A DNA stretch of 64,000 nucleotides from Maribacter arenosus. Its GTDB lineage: Bacteria > Bacteroidota > Bacteroidia > Flavobacteriales > Flavobacteriaceae. The position numbers and the translations under genes were made by a program. The stretch lies in the NCBI RefSeq assembly GCF_014610845.1, contig NZ_JABTCG010000003.1, positions 372,001 to 436,000 on the forward strand, given 5' to 3'. Position 1 is the stretch's first letter. Every line of letters starts with the position of its first letter. The notes beneath the pieces were generated by a model. It did no database searches, had not been told where the DNA came from, and was given only the letters and a program-made list of their open reading frames with translations. Shown here in pieces: positions 54,634 through 63,583 of the stretch.

Positions 54634-54972
54634 ATGAGAAAATTGAGTTTAGTATTCGTGGCTGCAATGCTGCTAGTGACAGGTAACATTTTCGCCAACA
54701 ATGTGGAAAAAGACAATCCATTAAAAGACCTTTCCTCTCAAATTGGAGAGCTTTTAGAGAACACTTCCTTTACCAATGACGATGTTAATTTAACGGCACA
54801 AGTAAGATTTACATTGAACAATCAGGGAGAGATTGTGGTTTTATCCGTTGATACGGATAATGAAAGATTAGAATCTTTTGTAAAGTATAGATTGAACTAC
54901 AAAAAGGTCAATATTGCGAATTTTAAGGAAGGTGAGAAGTTTACCATACCTATTAGGGTTGCAGGCGCATAA
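54634..54972 (+). CDS. Small secreted protein, TonB C-terminal-like fold
   Basis: The protein has 112 residues. A signal peptide (1-21, cleaved after IFA) is followed by a helix and a strand-helix-strand module (VRFTLNNQGEIVVLSVDTDN, FVKYRLNYKK, FTIPIRV) that resembles the TonB C-terminal layout but without the TonB membrane anchor and proline linker. Genes like this are common in Flavobacteriia, and their role is unknown. It has a bidirectional terminator next to it. Confidence 0.65.
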   Translation: MRKLSLVFVAAMLLVTGNIFANNVEKDNPLKDLSSQIGELLENTSFTNDDVNLTAQVRFTLNNQGEIVVLSVDTDNERLESFVKYRLNYKKVNIANFKEGEKFTIPIRVAGA

Positions 54973-54990
54973 TCATTAAAGACTTAATGG

Positions 54991-55033
54991 AATCCTGATT
55001 TTGACATTCATGTTGAAATCAGGATTTTTTTTT
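54991..55033. terminator. Terminator between the small secreted gene and DUF1456
   Basis: AATCCTGATTT-(loop of 14)-AAATCAGGATT, followed on the plus strand by nine T. The stop codon of the convergent DUF1456 gene lies inside the stem. Confidence 0.8.
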
Positions 55034-55387
55034 GTTCTTATATTTTACAGATGAAATATCTGGTGAGAATTTTTTTCGCTGTTTTGTTTCAAAACCTGGT
55101 TTTTTCTTGGGTGGAATCTTTGTTTCGACATTTTTCAGGGATAACACTTCACCCGGGGTTTTCGGATTTTCCTTGGTGCCCCTTAAATGGATCACAAGAC
55201 CGTTTAAAAAATTTCGGAGGATTTGATCACCACATTCCATATAATTAGGGTGGTCTTCTTTTCTGAATAATGCGCCCAATTCGCTTTTGGTTATTTTGAA
55301 ATCTGCCAATTTCAGAATTTCTACAATTTCGTCATCCCTTAACATCAGGGCTACCCTGAGCTTTTTAAAGATATCGTTATTTGTCAT
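55019..55387 (-). CDS. DUF1456 (YehS-like) protein, single-domain form
   Basis: The protein has 122 residues. One DUF1456 domain (NDIFKKLRVALMLRDDEIVE, then FRKEDHPNYMECGDQILRNF) is followed by a Lys-rich, disordered tail. E. coli YehS has two such domains in 156 residues; the single one here matches its second repeat best. It is a small protein of unknown function. The stop codon falls inside the shared terminator hairpin. Confidence 0.85.
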   Translation of the reverse strand: MTNNDIFKKLRVALMLRDDEIVEILKLADFKITKSELGALFRKEDHPNYMECGDQILRNFLNGLVIHLRGTKENPKTPGEVLSLKNVETKIPPKKKPGFETKQRKKFSPDISSVKYKNKKKS

Positions 55388-55582
55388 ATTCCCAACTTTT
55401 TAAATCGTATGCAAATTAAGTATAGCTATTGGTATTTTGGCGGAAAACCAGGATTAATTATACGAAAGGCACGTATTTTCAGTTATACCTTTACCCATTT
55501 ATAAATAAAAAAGATTGAAAAGGACGGTATAGTCCAGGAAACCATTGAATAATAATAAGGTAACCGAAATGAGGAATTGATT

Positions 55583-55984
55583 ATGGGAACACATAAAGAA
55601 AAATTGAGTATACTTTCAGAAATGATCGCCTTTGCGAAGGTGGATAATAAGGTGAAGCCTGAAGAATACGGTTTTCTCCAAAGTGTTGCAGAACAATTAG
55701 GGATCGGGCAAGAGGCTTTCGAGGCCCTTTTTCAAGAAGAGGCCGAACATGTTATTCCAAAATCCGAAGCCGATAGAATCTTGCAATTCCACAGGTTGGT
55801 GTTACTTATGAATGTCGATAAAGAGCAGGATCTTTCAGAAATAAACCAAATACACAATATCGGTTTACGAATGGGATTACCGCCATCTGCCATAGAACAA
55901 GTCCTATCCATCATGCATCAATATCCTAACAAGATTGTACCTCCCCAAGTATTATTGGATATTTTTAGGGCATATTACAATTAA
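55583..55984 (+). CDS. TerB-like helical protein
   Basis: The protein has 133 residues, all-helical. KLSILSEMIAFAKVDNKVKPEEYGFLQSVA is the type of helix pair with acidic metal-like positions found in TerB/DjlA-N proteins. It has no signal peptide. The ATG at 55583 is preferred over a TTG two codons upstream. It precedes the hsp20 gene, with a 173-base gap that holds repeats; role unknown. Confidence 0.7.
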   Translation: MGTHKEKLSILSEMIAFAKVDNKVKPEEYGFLQSVAEQLGIGQEAFEALFQEEAEHVIPKSEADRILQFHRLVLLMNVDKEQDLSEINQIHNIGLRMGLPPSAIEQVLSIMHQYPNKIVPPQVLLDIFRAYYN

Positions 55985-56039
55985 AACATCTCCTAGTCAC
56001 TAACTTTTTCGCTTCATCACTCGAAAGAGGTCAAGAAAG

Positions 56040-56089
56040 ATGACATATTGACGCATATCCGCCAAGTATAAGCGTCATAATGACATATT
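56040..56089. promoter_or_regulatory. Repeats upstream of hsp20
   Basis: The direct repeat ATGACATATT occurs at 56040-56049 and 56080-56089, 40 bases apart; between the copies lies the inverted repeat TGACGC (56049-56054)/GCGTCA (56072-56077), and GTCAT-A-ATGAC is a small palindrome at 56074-56084. They lie about 70-120 bases before the hsp20 start and look like an operator. No CIRCE box is present. Confidence 0.45.
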
Positions 56090-56157
56090 TAATCCATTGG
56101 TATATCTTTTGTCTATTCATAAGCGAGTTTAAGTTTTAACCGTTAAAAATAGAAGTT

Positions 56158-56583
56158 ATGAGTTTAATAAAGAGAAATGATGTTTTGTTCCCAACTTTAA
56201 TGAACGAAATATTCAAACCGGATTGGTTCGGAGGTATGGATAATTTTAAAGCGCATGTACCTGCCGTAAACATTAAGGAGAACGAAAAAGATTTCGAACT
56301 ACAATTGGCCGTACCTGGACGAAAGAAAGAAGATTTTCAGATAGAGGTCAATGAAAATGTTTTGACAATTTCTTCAGAAACCAAATCAGAGGAAAACGTT
56401 GAAAATGAAAATTTTACACGTAGGGAATTTTCCTTTGCTTCCTTTAACCGGGCATTTACCCTACCGGAAACGATTGATGAGGACAAAATCAAGGCAACTT
56501 ACGTAGATGGGATTTTAACTTTCAAATTACCGAAAAAGGAAGAGGCATTGCCCAAGCCCAAAAGAATGATCGAATTGTCGTAA
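56158..56583 (+). CDS. Hsp20/alpha-crystallin small heat-shock protein
   Basis: The protein has 141 residues. It holds an alpha-crystallin domain (VPAVNIKENEKDFELQLAVPG, ATYVDGILTFKLPK) flanked by a short N terminus and a short tail. It stops unfolding proteins from clumping, without ATP. Repeats upstream may be its operator. A structured RNA element lies between this gene and the convergent M20 gene. Confidence 0.93.
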   Translation: MSLIKRNDVLFPTLMNEIFKPDWFGGMDNFKAHVPAVNIKENEKDFELQLAVPGRKKEDFQIEVNENVLTISSETKSEENVENENFTRREFSFASFNRAFTLPETIDEDKIKATYVDGILTFKLPKKEEALPKPKRMIELS

Positions 56584-56629
56584 TTGGCTAAAAAATTTAT
56601 GTAGTTCCCGTTCTGGGAAATTTCATAAT

Positions 56630-56741
56630 GGTTGGTTTAGTTGGTTAGTCCTGAGTGTCTGCCGAGCAGATGTCAGGATGCTGTACACCTACCAGTGGTA
56701 GGGTCTTCAGCATTGAAAAGCGTCCCTTGGGACGCTTTTCA
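56630..56741 (+). ncRNA. Candidate structured RNA: three consecutive hairpins after hsp20
   Basis: Three stable stems lie in a row: CCTGA-(G)TG-TCTGC-CGA-GCAGA-TG-TCAGG (56650-56677), ATGCTG-TACA-CCTACC-AGT-GGTAGG-GTCTT-CAGCAT (56678-56713), and the 13-base-pair terminator stem (56714-56741). The first two are much more than a terminator needs. It may be a 3'UTR-derived small RNA of hsp20, an independent RNA, or a protein-binding site. No promoter box was found just in front, and similarity to a known RNA family was not recognised. Confidence 0.55.
56714..56741. terminator. Bidirectional terminator between hsp20 and the M20 gene
   Basis: TGAAAAGCGTCCC pairs perfectly with GGGACGCTTTTCA across a two-base centre. 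It can serve both convergent genes, stops at 56583 and 56745. Confidence 0.8.
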
Positions 56742-56744
56742 CAT

Positions 56745-58331
56745 TTATAGCTTTTCATCTAAAACTGCCAAACATGTAATTATACCTTCCAGATAATTAC
56801 CGATCCGCAAATTTTCATTCGGTCCATGTATATTGTTATCCGGATTTGGGATTCTTATGGATACAGCAGGAATACCTAACGTATTGATGAATGGGGCAAT
56901 CGGTTGTGAGCCCCCGGTGGTTTGCATATTAACAACCTGATCATCAAAGACCTTTTTTAAGGCCCTATTCAAAAATTGCCCAATATCCGATTCCATAGGG
57001 GTTTGGAAGGGCAAAGACCCCAACCTATAGGCAAAGGAAGCTAATTTGGGAAAAGTGCTTCGTTCTTGTTCGGTAGGTATGGCATCGACCAAATGATATC
57101 CTTGGTCCTGAATATATGTTTTTAGAAGTTCCATTAAACGTTTGCCATCCGATTCGGGGACCAGTCGCATATCAATTTCAGCAATGACTTCCGATGGAAT
57201 GATGGTACGCACCTCTTTTTCTACCCAACCTGCTCGTAATCCCCTGATATTCAATGAGGGAAATTGTAGTGCTTCCTGATACGTATTCCCAATAGCATCA
57301 ATGTTCGCGATTCCCAATCGTTGTTTTATACTGTCAATATTTTCCGGTACCGTATTGATCAATGATTTTTTGGAGTCACTTATCTCAATGCCATCATAAA
57401 AACCAGGAATCATGACCTTTCCATTTTTATCTTTTAGGCTTCCCAAAAGTTTTGCGGCGTTAAAAACAGGATTTGGTGCAAAATTTCCATATTGACCACT
57501 ATGAAGGTCTTGTTTTGCCCCAAAAATCCGAAGTTGGGCCGTTGCTATTCCCCTAGCCCCGTATGTAAGGGTTGGAAGGTTCGACACGTGGCGGGTACCG
57601 TCCATAATAAGAAGCATATCGGCTTCCAACAATTCCTTGTTGTTAGCTACCGTTTTCGCAAGAAAAGGAGAGCCCATTTCTTCTTGAAAGTCCATGATGA
57701 CTTTAACGTTAAACCGAGGCTTGGTTTTAAGTTCATTTAGAATTTCAAGAGCCGTAATGAAAGCCATTGCCGGCCCTTTGGAATCGGAAGCGGAACGGGC
57801 AAAAATCCGCCATTCCGGATTATATTCATTTTGTAACCTTTTAAAATCAATCGGTAGCCAACTCCCACCCTTTTTTTCTTTTAGGACTGCATTATATGGG
57901 TTGATCTGGTCCCATTGCGAACTATCCACCGGCTGGCCATCGATCTGGAGGTAAAAGAGTATGGTTTTAGCCTTTTTGTGATACCTTCTTTCCGCGAATA
58001 AAAGGGGTATTCCTTCTGTGTGCAAAACTTCTGTCCGAAAATCCAAGTTCCTGAAAACACTATCGCACCAATGGGCATTATTTTTGGCCTGTTTCGGAAA
58101 ATGGCCATCATTCGCTAGTCCTAGAAACTCTTTTAAACCAAAAACCGCGGCAGGTAATTTTTTACGTGCCAATCCGGATATTTGATCTTTGGTAAGCTGT
58201 TGGGACCATATTGTTGGACTTGTAAGTAAACACATCAGCAGCGGCAGCACTATATAAAAAGAAAAGTGCGTTCTTGGGTTTGTATTGTGTTTTAACCTAC
58301 TTATAAGATTCATAGATTTTTGGGATTCCAT
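56745..58331 (-). CDS. Secreted M20 family peptidase
   Basis: The protein has 528 residues. An N-terminal signal or anchor segment (FSFYIVLPLLMCLLTSPTIWS, about 24-44) is followed by the M20 fold: SASDSKGPAMAF holds the bridging Asp, MDFQEEMGSP the catalytic Glu pair, and IHGPNENLR the late His. It includes the dimerisation insert (RIFGAKQDLHSGQYGNF). It is probably a dipeptidase exported to the periplasm. It begins 12 bases after uvrB, so it is likely its operon partner. Either of two ATGs may be the start (58331 or 58313). Confidence 0.88.
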   Translation of the reverse strand: MESQKSMNLISRLKHNTNPRTHFSFYIVLPLLMCLLTSPTIWSQQLTKDQISGLARKKLPAAVFGLKEFLGLANDGHFPKQAKNNAHWCDSVFRNLDFRTEVLHTEGIPLLFAERRYHKKAKTILFYLQIDGQPVDSSQWDQINPYNAVLKEKKGGSWLPIDFKRLQNEYNPEWRIFARSASDSKGPAMAFITALEILNELKTKPRFNVKVIMDFQEEMGSPFLAKTVANNKELLEADMLLIMDGTRHVSNLPTLTYGARGIATAQLRIFGAKQDLHSGQYGNFAPNPVFNAAKLLGSLKDKNGKVMIPGFYDGIEISDSKKSLINTVPENIDSIKQRLGIANIDAIGNTYQEALQFPSLNIRGLRAGWVEKEVRTIIPSEVIAEIDMRLVPESDGKRLMELLKTYIQDQGYHLVDAIPTEQERSTFPKLASFAYRLGSLPFQTPMESDIGQFLNRALKKVFDDQVVNMQTTGGSQPIAPFINTLGIPAVSIRIPNPDNNIHGPNENLRIGNYLEGIITCLAVLDEKL

Positions 58332-58343
58332 TGATAGGGGGAA

Positions 58344-60332
58344 TTAGTCTTGCTTTTGTAACATTTTAATCTCATCACGCAATTTGGCGGCATGCATAAA
58401 GTCCAACTCCTTGGCGGCCTTTTCCATGGCCTTTCTCTTGTCACGAATCAATTTTTCAATTTGTTCTTTGGTCAAGTAATCCAGATCCGGTTCGGCAGCC
58501 CTTAATTCTTCTTTTTCAAAATGGTAGGTAGAGACGGAATTCTTCGCCAAAGCGCTATCCAGACTTTTGTTCAAGGCCTTTGGGGTAATGTTGTTGGCCG
58601 TATTATAAGCAATTTGTTTTTCCCGGCGGTAATTGGTTTCATCTATGGTCCTCTGCATACTGGCAGTTATCTTATCGGCATACATAATGGCCTTGCCTTG
58701 TAAATGCCTTGCCGCTCTCCCAACGGTCTGGGTCAACGATCGGTTGCTACGTAGAAAACCTTCCTTATCGGCATCCAAAATGGCCACTAATGAAACTTCG
58801 GGTAAGTCGAGGCCCTCTCGCAGCAAATTAACCCCAATGAGCACATCGAAAATGCCCTTACGAAGGTCTTGCATGATCTCAACACGTTCCAAGGTATCCA
58901 CATCGCTATGAATATACCTGCAGCGAACACTGATTCGCGATAAATATTTGGTCAATTCCTCTGCCATTCGTTTGGTGAGGGTCGTGACCAGGGTTCTTTC
59001 GTCCCTTTCAACCCTTAGTTGAATTTCCTCGATCAAGTCGTCGATTTGGTTTAAACTAGGTTTTACTTCTATAACAGGGTCTAACAATCCAGTGGGTCTT
59101 ATTACCTGTTCCACATAAACACCTTGACAAAGCTGTAGTTCGTAATCGGCAGGGGTAGCGCTGACGTAGATCACCTGATTTTGAAGTGCTTCGAACTCCT
59201 CAAATTTTAAGGGTCTATTGTCCATGGCTGCTGGCAAACGAAAACCGTAATCTACCAAATTTTCTTTTCGTGACCTATCTCCACCGTACATGGCATGTAC
59301 TTGCGGAATGGTGACATGGCTTTCATCGATGACCATGAGATAGTCTTGTGGAAAATAATCCAAGAGACAAAAGGGTCGGGTTCCGGGTTCACGGCCATCC
59401 AAATAACGTGAGTAGTTTTCAATGCCGGAGCAATACCCCAATTCCCGAATCATTTCCAGATCAAAATTGGTACGTTCTTCCAACCTTTTTGCTTCCAGTG
59501 GTTTTCCTATTTCCTTGAAGTATTCGATTTGATGTACCAAATCATCTTGAATCTGATGAATAGCGTTTTGAAGAATATCGGGCGAGGTAACGAACATATT
59601 TGCCGGATAGATATTCAAATTTTCATAGGCTTCTATAACGTTGTTGTTGAATGGATCAAAAGCCTCTATCTCTTCAATCTCATCGCCAAAGAAATGGATC
59701 CTGAAGGCGTGGTCTGCATAACTGGGAAAAATATCGACAACGTCGCCTTTGACCCTGAAATTCCCATTTCTAAAATCGGCCGAGGTCCTTGAATAAAGGC
59801 TTTGTACCAACAGGTGCAACAACTTGGTACGTGCGATAACTTGATCTTTTTGAATACTGATTACATTCTTTTGGAATTCAACCGGATTCCCAATCCCATA
59901 TAAACAAGATACCGATGCCACAACAAGAACATCCCTTCTGCCTGAAAGCAGGGAAGATGTGGCACTCAATCTAAGTTTCTCAATGTCCTCGTTAATAGAC
60001 AAATCCTTTTCAATATAAAGTCCTGAGGTGGGAATATAAGCCTCAGGTTGGTAGTAGTCATAATAGGAAACAAAATATTCTATAGCATTTTCAGGAAAAA
60101 ACTGCTTGAATTCGGAATATAATTGGGCGGCCAATGTCTTGTTATGGGCAAGGACCAATGTGGGGCGTTGCACTTCCTCAATTACATTGGCAACGGTAAA
60201 CGTTTTACCAGAACCCGTTACCCCCAAAAGCGTTTGATAGGGTTCCTGGGTATTGATCCCCTTGACCAACTGCCTTATTGCTTCTGGTTGATCGCCTGTT
60301 GGCTTAAATTCGGATACGACCTTAAATTTCAT
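58344..60332 (-). CDS. uvrB: Excinuclease ABC subunit B
   Basis: The protein has 662 residues, DNA damage recognition in nucleotide excision repair. It has Walker A GVTGSGKTFT, the beta-hairpin Tyr motif YYDYYQPEAYIP, DESHVTIPQ (Walker B), motifs IV-VI (DVLIGVNLLREGLDLPEVS, QTVGRAARH), and the UVR domain at the end (about 625-662) that contacts UvrC. Length is standard. The ATG at 60332 is followed directly by the conserved N terminus. Confidence 0.97.
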   Translation of the reverse strand: MKFKVVSEFKPTGDQPEAIRQLVKGINTQEPYQTLLGVTGSGKTFTVANVIEEVQRPTLVLAHNKTLAAQLYSEFKQFFPENAIEYFVSYYDYYQPEAYIPTSGLYIEKDLSINEDIEKLRLSATSSLLSGRRDVLVVASVSCLYGIGNPVEFQKNVISIQKDQVIARTKLLHLLVQSLYSRTSADFRNGNFRVKGDVVDIFPSYADHAFRIHFFGDEIEEIEAFDPFNNNVIEAYENLNIYPANMFVTSPDILQNAIHQIQDDLVHQIEYFKEIGKPLEAKRLEERTNFDLEMIRELGYCSGIENYSRYLDGREPGTRPFCLLDYFPQDYLMVIDESHVTIPQVHAMYGGDRSRKENLVDYGFRLPAAMDNRPLKFEEFEALQNQVIYVSATPADYELQLCQGVYVEQVIRPTGLLDPVIEVKPSLNQIDDLIEEIQLRVERDERTLVTTLTKRMAEELTKYLSRISVRCRYIHSDVDTLERVEIMQDLRKGIFDVLIGVNLLREGLDLPEVSLVAILDADKEGFLRSNRSLTQTVGRAARHLQGKAIMYADKITASMQRTIDETNYRREKQIAYNTANNITPKALNKSLDSALAKNSVSTYHFEKEELRAAEPDLDYLTKEQIEKLIRDKRKAMEKAAKELDFMHAAKLRDEIKMLQKQD

Positions 60333-60524
60333 TTTTTAAAAATACAAAAGGACGGCGATTAAATCGAGTAAGGTTATCTTAAAATAATCCTATTGTTATC
60401 CCTATGGGCAATCAGCATCCACTATTCAAAGATCAAAGACATTCAACCACGATTAAGAAACCCAACGGACCTTAATAGGCTGAAAGAATTATTCCTATGG
60501 TTATGCTGTATTTATAGGGCAAGT

Positions 60525-61358
60525 CTAAAGATCTCTCCTTTTCAACAAGACGTATGAGAAATATACAAATAGGAACGTCCAGCCCAATACGATCAAAATC
60601 TCGTACCAGTGTACCCCATAGTCCATTTCAAATTTCTCACCGATTTGATCTGCAACAGATTGAACGGCACCTAAGCGGCTAAATGGTTCGTCGATCAATT
60701 TCCACATGGCATTGAGGGGGAAAAATCCCATGACCAGATCGGTGGTGTCCCCATCAAAAACCTTCCACCGTAACATACCGCGTACAAAGCCTTCGAAGAC
60801 TTGCCATAAGATCAGAAAACCCAAGGCGAAAGCCGAACGTTTCACCAAAATGCCAAGAAAAAGGCAGAAGGAGAAAAACCCCATCAGTTTTACAAAAAAC
60901 GCCAGTAGAAATTCCAAGTCTGAAAAGATGATACTCAACTCATTATAATCTGAATAAATTAGTCCTAAGACCATGGAGACCACAAAAACAAAGAGTGTAG
61001 ATATAAGCGAAAACGATATCACGGTCAAAAATTTGGAAAGAACGAACTCTTTCTTTGAAAGCCCGTCGATCAGGTTCTGTTTTATGGTTTTATTACTGTA
61101 TTCATTGGCCATCATGGAAACAATGACAATTGCCAAGAACAATTTAAAGAAAGCCGTAACGAACGTGTTAAAATGCCATATATAGGGAAAATTGAAAATA
61201 CCCTGTTCTGCCAAATGAAATTTTATCGGACCAATATCGAACTTAATAGCAGCAACTAAGGCAATGGAAGTAAGCAGCACAAAATATGAAATAATCAATA
61301 TTCTGCTCACCCTGTTATTCCAAAGTTTTATGAATTCTATATGTAATAATCGTAACAT
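60525..61358 (-). CDS. ABC-2 type permease subunit
   Basis: The protein has 277 residues and about six hydrophobic helices, beginning LHIEFIKLWNNRVSRILII and ending in a short basic tail (VLLKRRDL). It is an ABC-2 type permease. It starts 12 bases after the ATPase gene and forms a two-component exporter; such pairs often deal with antibiotics or envelope stress, but the substrate is unknown. A gap of 192 bases separates it from uvrB. Confidence 0.85.
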   Translation of the reverse strand: MLRLLHIEFIKLWNNRVSRILIISYFVLLTSIALVAAIKFDIGPIKFHLAEQGIFNFPYIWHFNTFVTAFFKLFLAIVIVSMMANEYSNKTIKQNLIDGLSKKEFVLSKFLTVISFSLISTLFVFVVSMVLGLIYSDYNELSIIFSDLEFLLAFFVKLMGFFSFCLFLGILVKRSAFALGFLILWQVFEGFVRGMLRWKVFDGDTTDLVMGFFPLNAMWKLIDEPFSRLGAVQSVADQIGEKFEMDYGVHWYEILIVLGWTFLFVYFSYVLLKRRDL

Positions 61359-61370
61359 ACCTATTTTAAT

Positions 61371-62318
61371 TTATTTGGCTTCATTTTTAGTCAATGCCAA
61401 GAATTGCTCCTCGAGACTTTCCTTACGCTTCACTAAATGTGAAAGAACTATTCCCTTTTCCATCAGAGTTCTATTTAAAACTTCCGAGTTCATTTCTTCA
61501 CTAAGGAAAGCGGTGATGAGTCCATTTCCATTGGTAGTTACCTTACTGAAACTTGGGTTGCTCTTTAAAAAAGCCAACAACGAATCGGTGTTTCCCGATT
61601 TTAATTCAAAAAAACCATGACTTGCCATCAAGCCGTCGACACGTCCCGAATATAATTTTTGTCCTTTTCTTAGAATAACTACATGGCTACAGACTTTTTC
61701 CACCTCGTCCAAAAGGTGGGAAGCCAATAAGATCGTGGTGCCCTGGGAGGCTACTTTTTTTATGATTTCCCTAATTTGATGAATGCCTTGGGGATCCAGG
61801 CCGTTGGTAGGTTCATCGAGAATCAATATTTCCGGGTCGTTCAATAAGGCAGATGCAATGGCCAACCGTTGTTTCATTCCTAAGGAATAGGTCCTGAATT
61901 TACTGTTTTTGCGATCTAGCAATCCAACCAATGCCAGTTTTTCCTCGATTTTATCATCAGACACCTCCTTGATTTTGCAGACCAATTTCAAGTTCTGAAT
62001 GGCGGTCATATACGGATAAAAATTAGGACGCTCGATGATTGCACCAACTTTCTTCAATGCCTCATGGGTTGAGGTATTACCATTAAACCATGAAAATTCC
62101 CCACTTGAGCGGTTCACGACATTGAGGACAATACCCAAAGTAGTCGATTTTCCACTGCCGTTAGGTCCTAAAATACCATAAACATTACCCTTTTCGATAG
62201 AGAAGGAAAGGTCTTTGACAGCGGTGAGGTAACCGAATTTTTTAGTGAGGTTGTTTACCGTGAGTATCTTTTCCAAAATAGGCGATATTTTTAGGAGGTT
62301 TATACTAACTTGACGCAT
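61371..62318 (-). CDS. ABC transporter ATP-binding subunit
   Basis: The protein has 315 residues. Walker A GPNGSGKST, signature YSLGMKQRLAIASALL, Walker B ILILDEPTNGLDPQG and switch ILLASHLLDE are present, with a C-terminal accessory domain of about 80 residues. It drives the permease just downstream. The start is uncertain: the ATG at 62318, or a TTG (LEKILTVNNL) closer to the first strand. Confidence 0.88.
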   Translation of the reverse strand: MRQVSINLLKISPILEKILTVNNLTKKFGYLTAVKDLSFSIEKGNVYGILGPNGSGKSTTLGIVLNVVNRSSGEFSWFNGNTSTHEALKKVGAIIERPNFYPYMTAIQNLKLVCKIKEVSDDKIEEKLALVGLLDRKNSKFRTYSLGMKQRLAIASALLNDPEILILDEPTNGLDPQGIHQIREIIKKVASQGTTILLASHLLDEVEKVCSHVVILRKGQKLYSGRVDGLMASHGFFELKSGNTDSLLAFLKSNPSFSKVTTNGNGLITAFLSEEMNSEVLNRTLMEKGIVLSHLVKRKESLEEQFLALTKNEAK

Positions 62319-62324
62319 AAACCT

Positions 62325-62332
62325 TAAATTTG
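62325..62332 (+). promoter_or_regulatory. Promoter -7 box of the kinase-like gene
   Basis: TAAATTTG, 34 bases before the first ATG at 62367. Confidence 0.5.
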
Positions 62333-62366
62333 TTACAGGGGTAACCACTTAATAAAAAACAGAGGC

Positions 62367-63449
62367 ATGTTGGAAGAGAAACTTATGTCAAAGAAAAAAC
62401 CGGCCTATCCGGTTTGTGATGCGTTAGATGCTTATTTGGATCAGTATAGCAGAAAAATAGAACTTCCTATTTTTTATGAAGATTTATTGCGCTTTATTGG
62501 TTCTGTGGTGGTCTATGATTCCAATGAAGAGGATACCCTTTGGGTAAGGGTTTATTATAATGAATTTGACCGGAAAGAGATAGATACCAGTCTTAAACGG
62601 GTCTACTCTCTCTTGCATTCCGATGGGAGTGCCCATATAGATCAATATTTAAATGTAGATGCCGTTGATTATTGCACTTTCGGGAATTCCAAACCCTTTC
62701 GGATAAAGGTCAGGAATATCCTAAATGATAATTTTACGTATTTCTATGTAAAGAAAACCGACGCCTCCCGGATCTACGGATTGGAGTTAGAGCATATTCT
62801 TTCACCCTACAATCTGAATTTTTTGGTGTATAAGGATACGTTGATCGAAGAGCATATTGCAGGAATTCCAGGGGACTTTTTCATCAAGGAGATGTTGCCA
62901 AAGTGTTCTGAAACCGAGAAAGCCCAATTGGCAAAGGAGTTTGTTAAATTCAATGAACGCTGCATGATCCGTTTATTGGGCGATATGCGCTCTTACAACT
63001 ATGTTATTGTAGCTACCCACGATTTTGACCATGTGGTTTATAAAATCAGGGCTATAGATTTTGACCAACAGTGTTTCGAAGGAAAATTGAAGGTATACCG
63101 TCCACAATTCTTCAAGGAGAATTTTTTAATGGTGGAGTTGGTGCGTAAGAAATTGATGAAAGATTCCATAGACCAATACAAATTAGAGGAAAGATCGATT
63201 ATTGCAAAACGGATCTTAAGTTCTGGGGATCGCATAAAATTATTGGATAAAATCTGTAAAAAAGATAATATATCATTACCTGAAAATGTGAAACGACTAA
63301 AATCCGAAATATTTGAGCTGACCAAGGATGTACAATTCAAAAAATGCAAGACGATGGGAGAAATCTTAGACCTTGCCTTAGATTTTGTTAAGCGTAATTA
63401 TCAAGGGGTAAGTATGAAACAGATCATCGAGCACAAGATCAAGATTTAG
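62367..63449 (+). CDS. Uncharacterised protein with kinase-like core
   Basis: The protein has 360 residues, soluble. I do not recognise a named family, but the order of conserved-looking residues matches a protein-kinase-like fold: Lys129/130 on a strand (YFYVKKTDA), Glu140 or Glu142 on the next helix, a catalytic-loop pattern LLGDMRSYNYVI with Asp206 and Asn211, and IDFDQ with Asp231/Asp233 as the metal site (in place of DFG). The rest is helical, with an N-terminal domain of about 100 residues. It stands alone with its own promoter. Kinase activity is inference. Confidence 0.6.
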   Translation: MLEEKLMSKKKPAYPVCDALDAYLDQYSRKIELPIFYEDLLRFIGSVVVYDSNEEDTLWVRVYYNEFDRKEIDTSLKRVYSLLHSDGSAHIDQYLNVDAVDYCTFGNSKPFRIKVRNILNDNFTYFYVKKTDASRIYGLELEHILSPYNLNFLVYKDTLIEEHIAGIPGDFFIKEMLPKCSETEKAQLAKEFVKFNERCMIRLLGDMRSYNYVIVATHDFDHVVYKIRAIDFDQQCFEGKLKVYRPQFFKENFLMVELVRKKLMKDSIDQYKLEERSIIAKRILSSGDRIKLLDKICKKDNISLPENVKRLKSEIFELTKDVQFKKCKTMGEILDLALDFVKRNYQGVSMKQIIEHKIKI

Positions 63450-63583
63450 TTTTTAAGTCGGCAGTTGCAGTTGATAGATCCCCTGTTTTAAGCGTTGATC
63501 AATATGCGATACTCCCAACTATATAGATAAATATATGGGAATAGTTATTTTGTGCCCGAGACTCTCAATCTATCATCGGCAAC

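Noticed and set aside
56630-56741. Integron attC site
   Set aside because: The hairpins are structured, but the consensus RYYYAAC and GTTRRRY boxes in paired positions are missing and no integrase or cassette is near.
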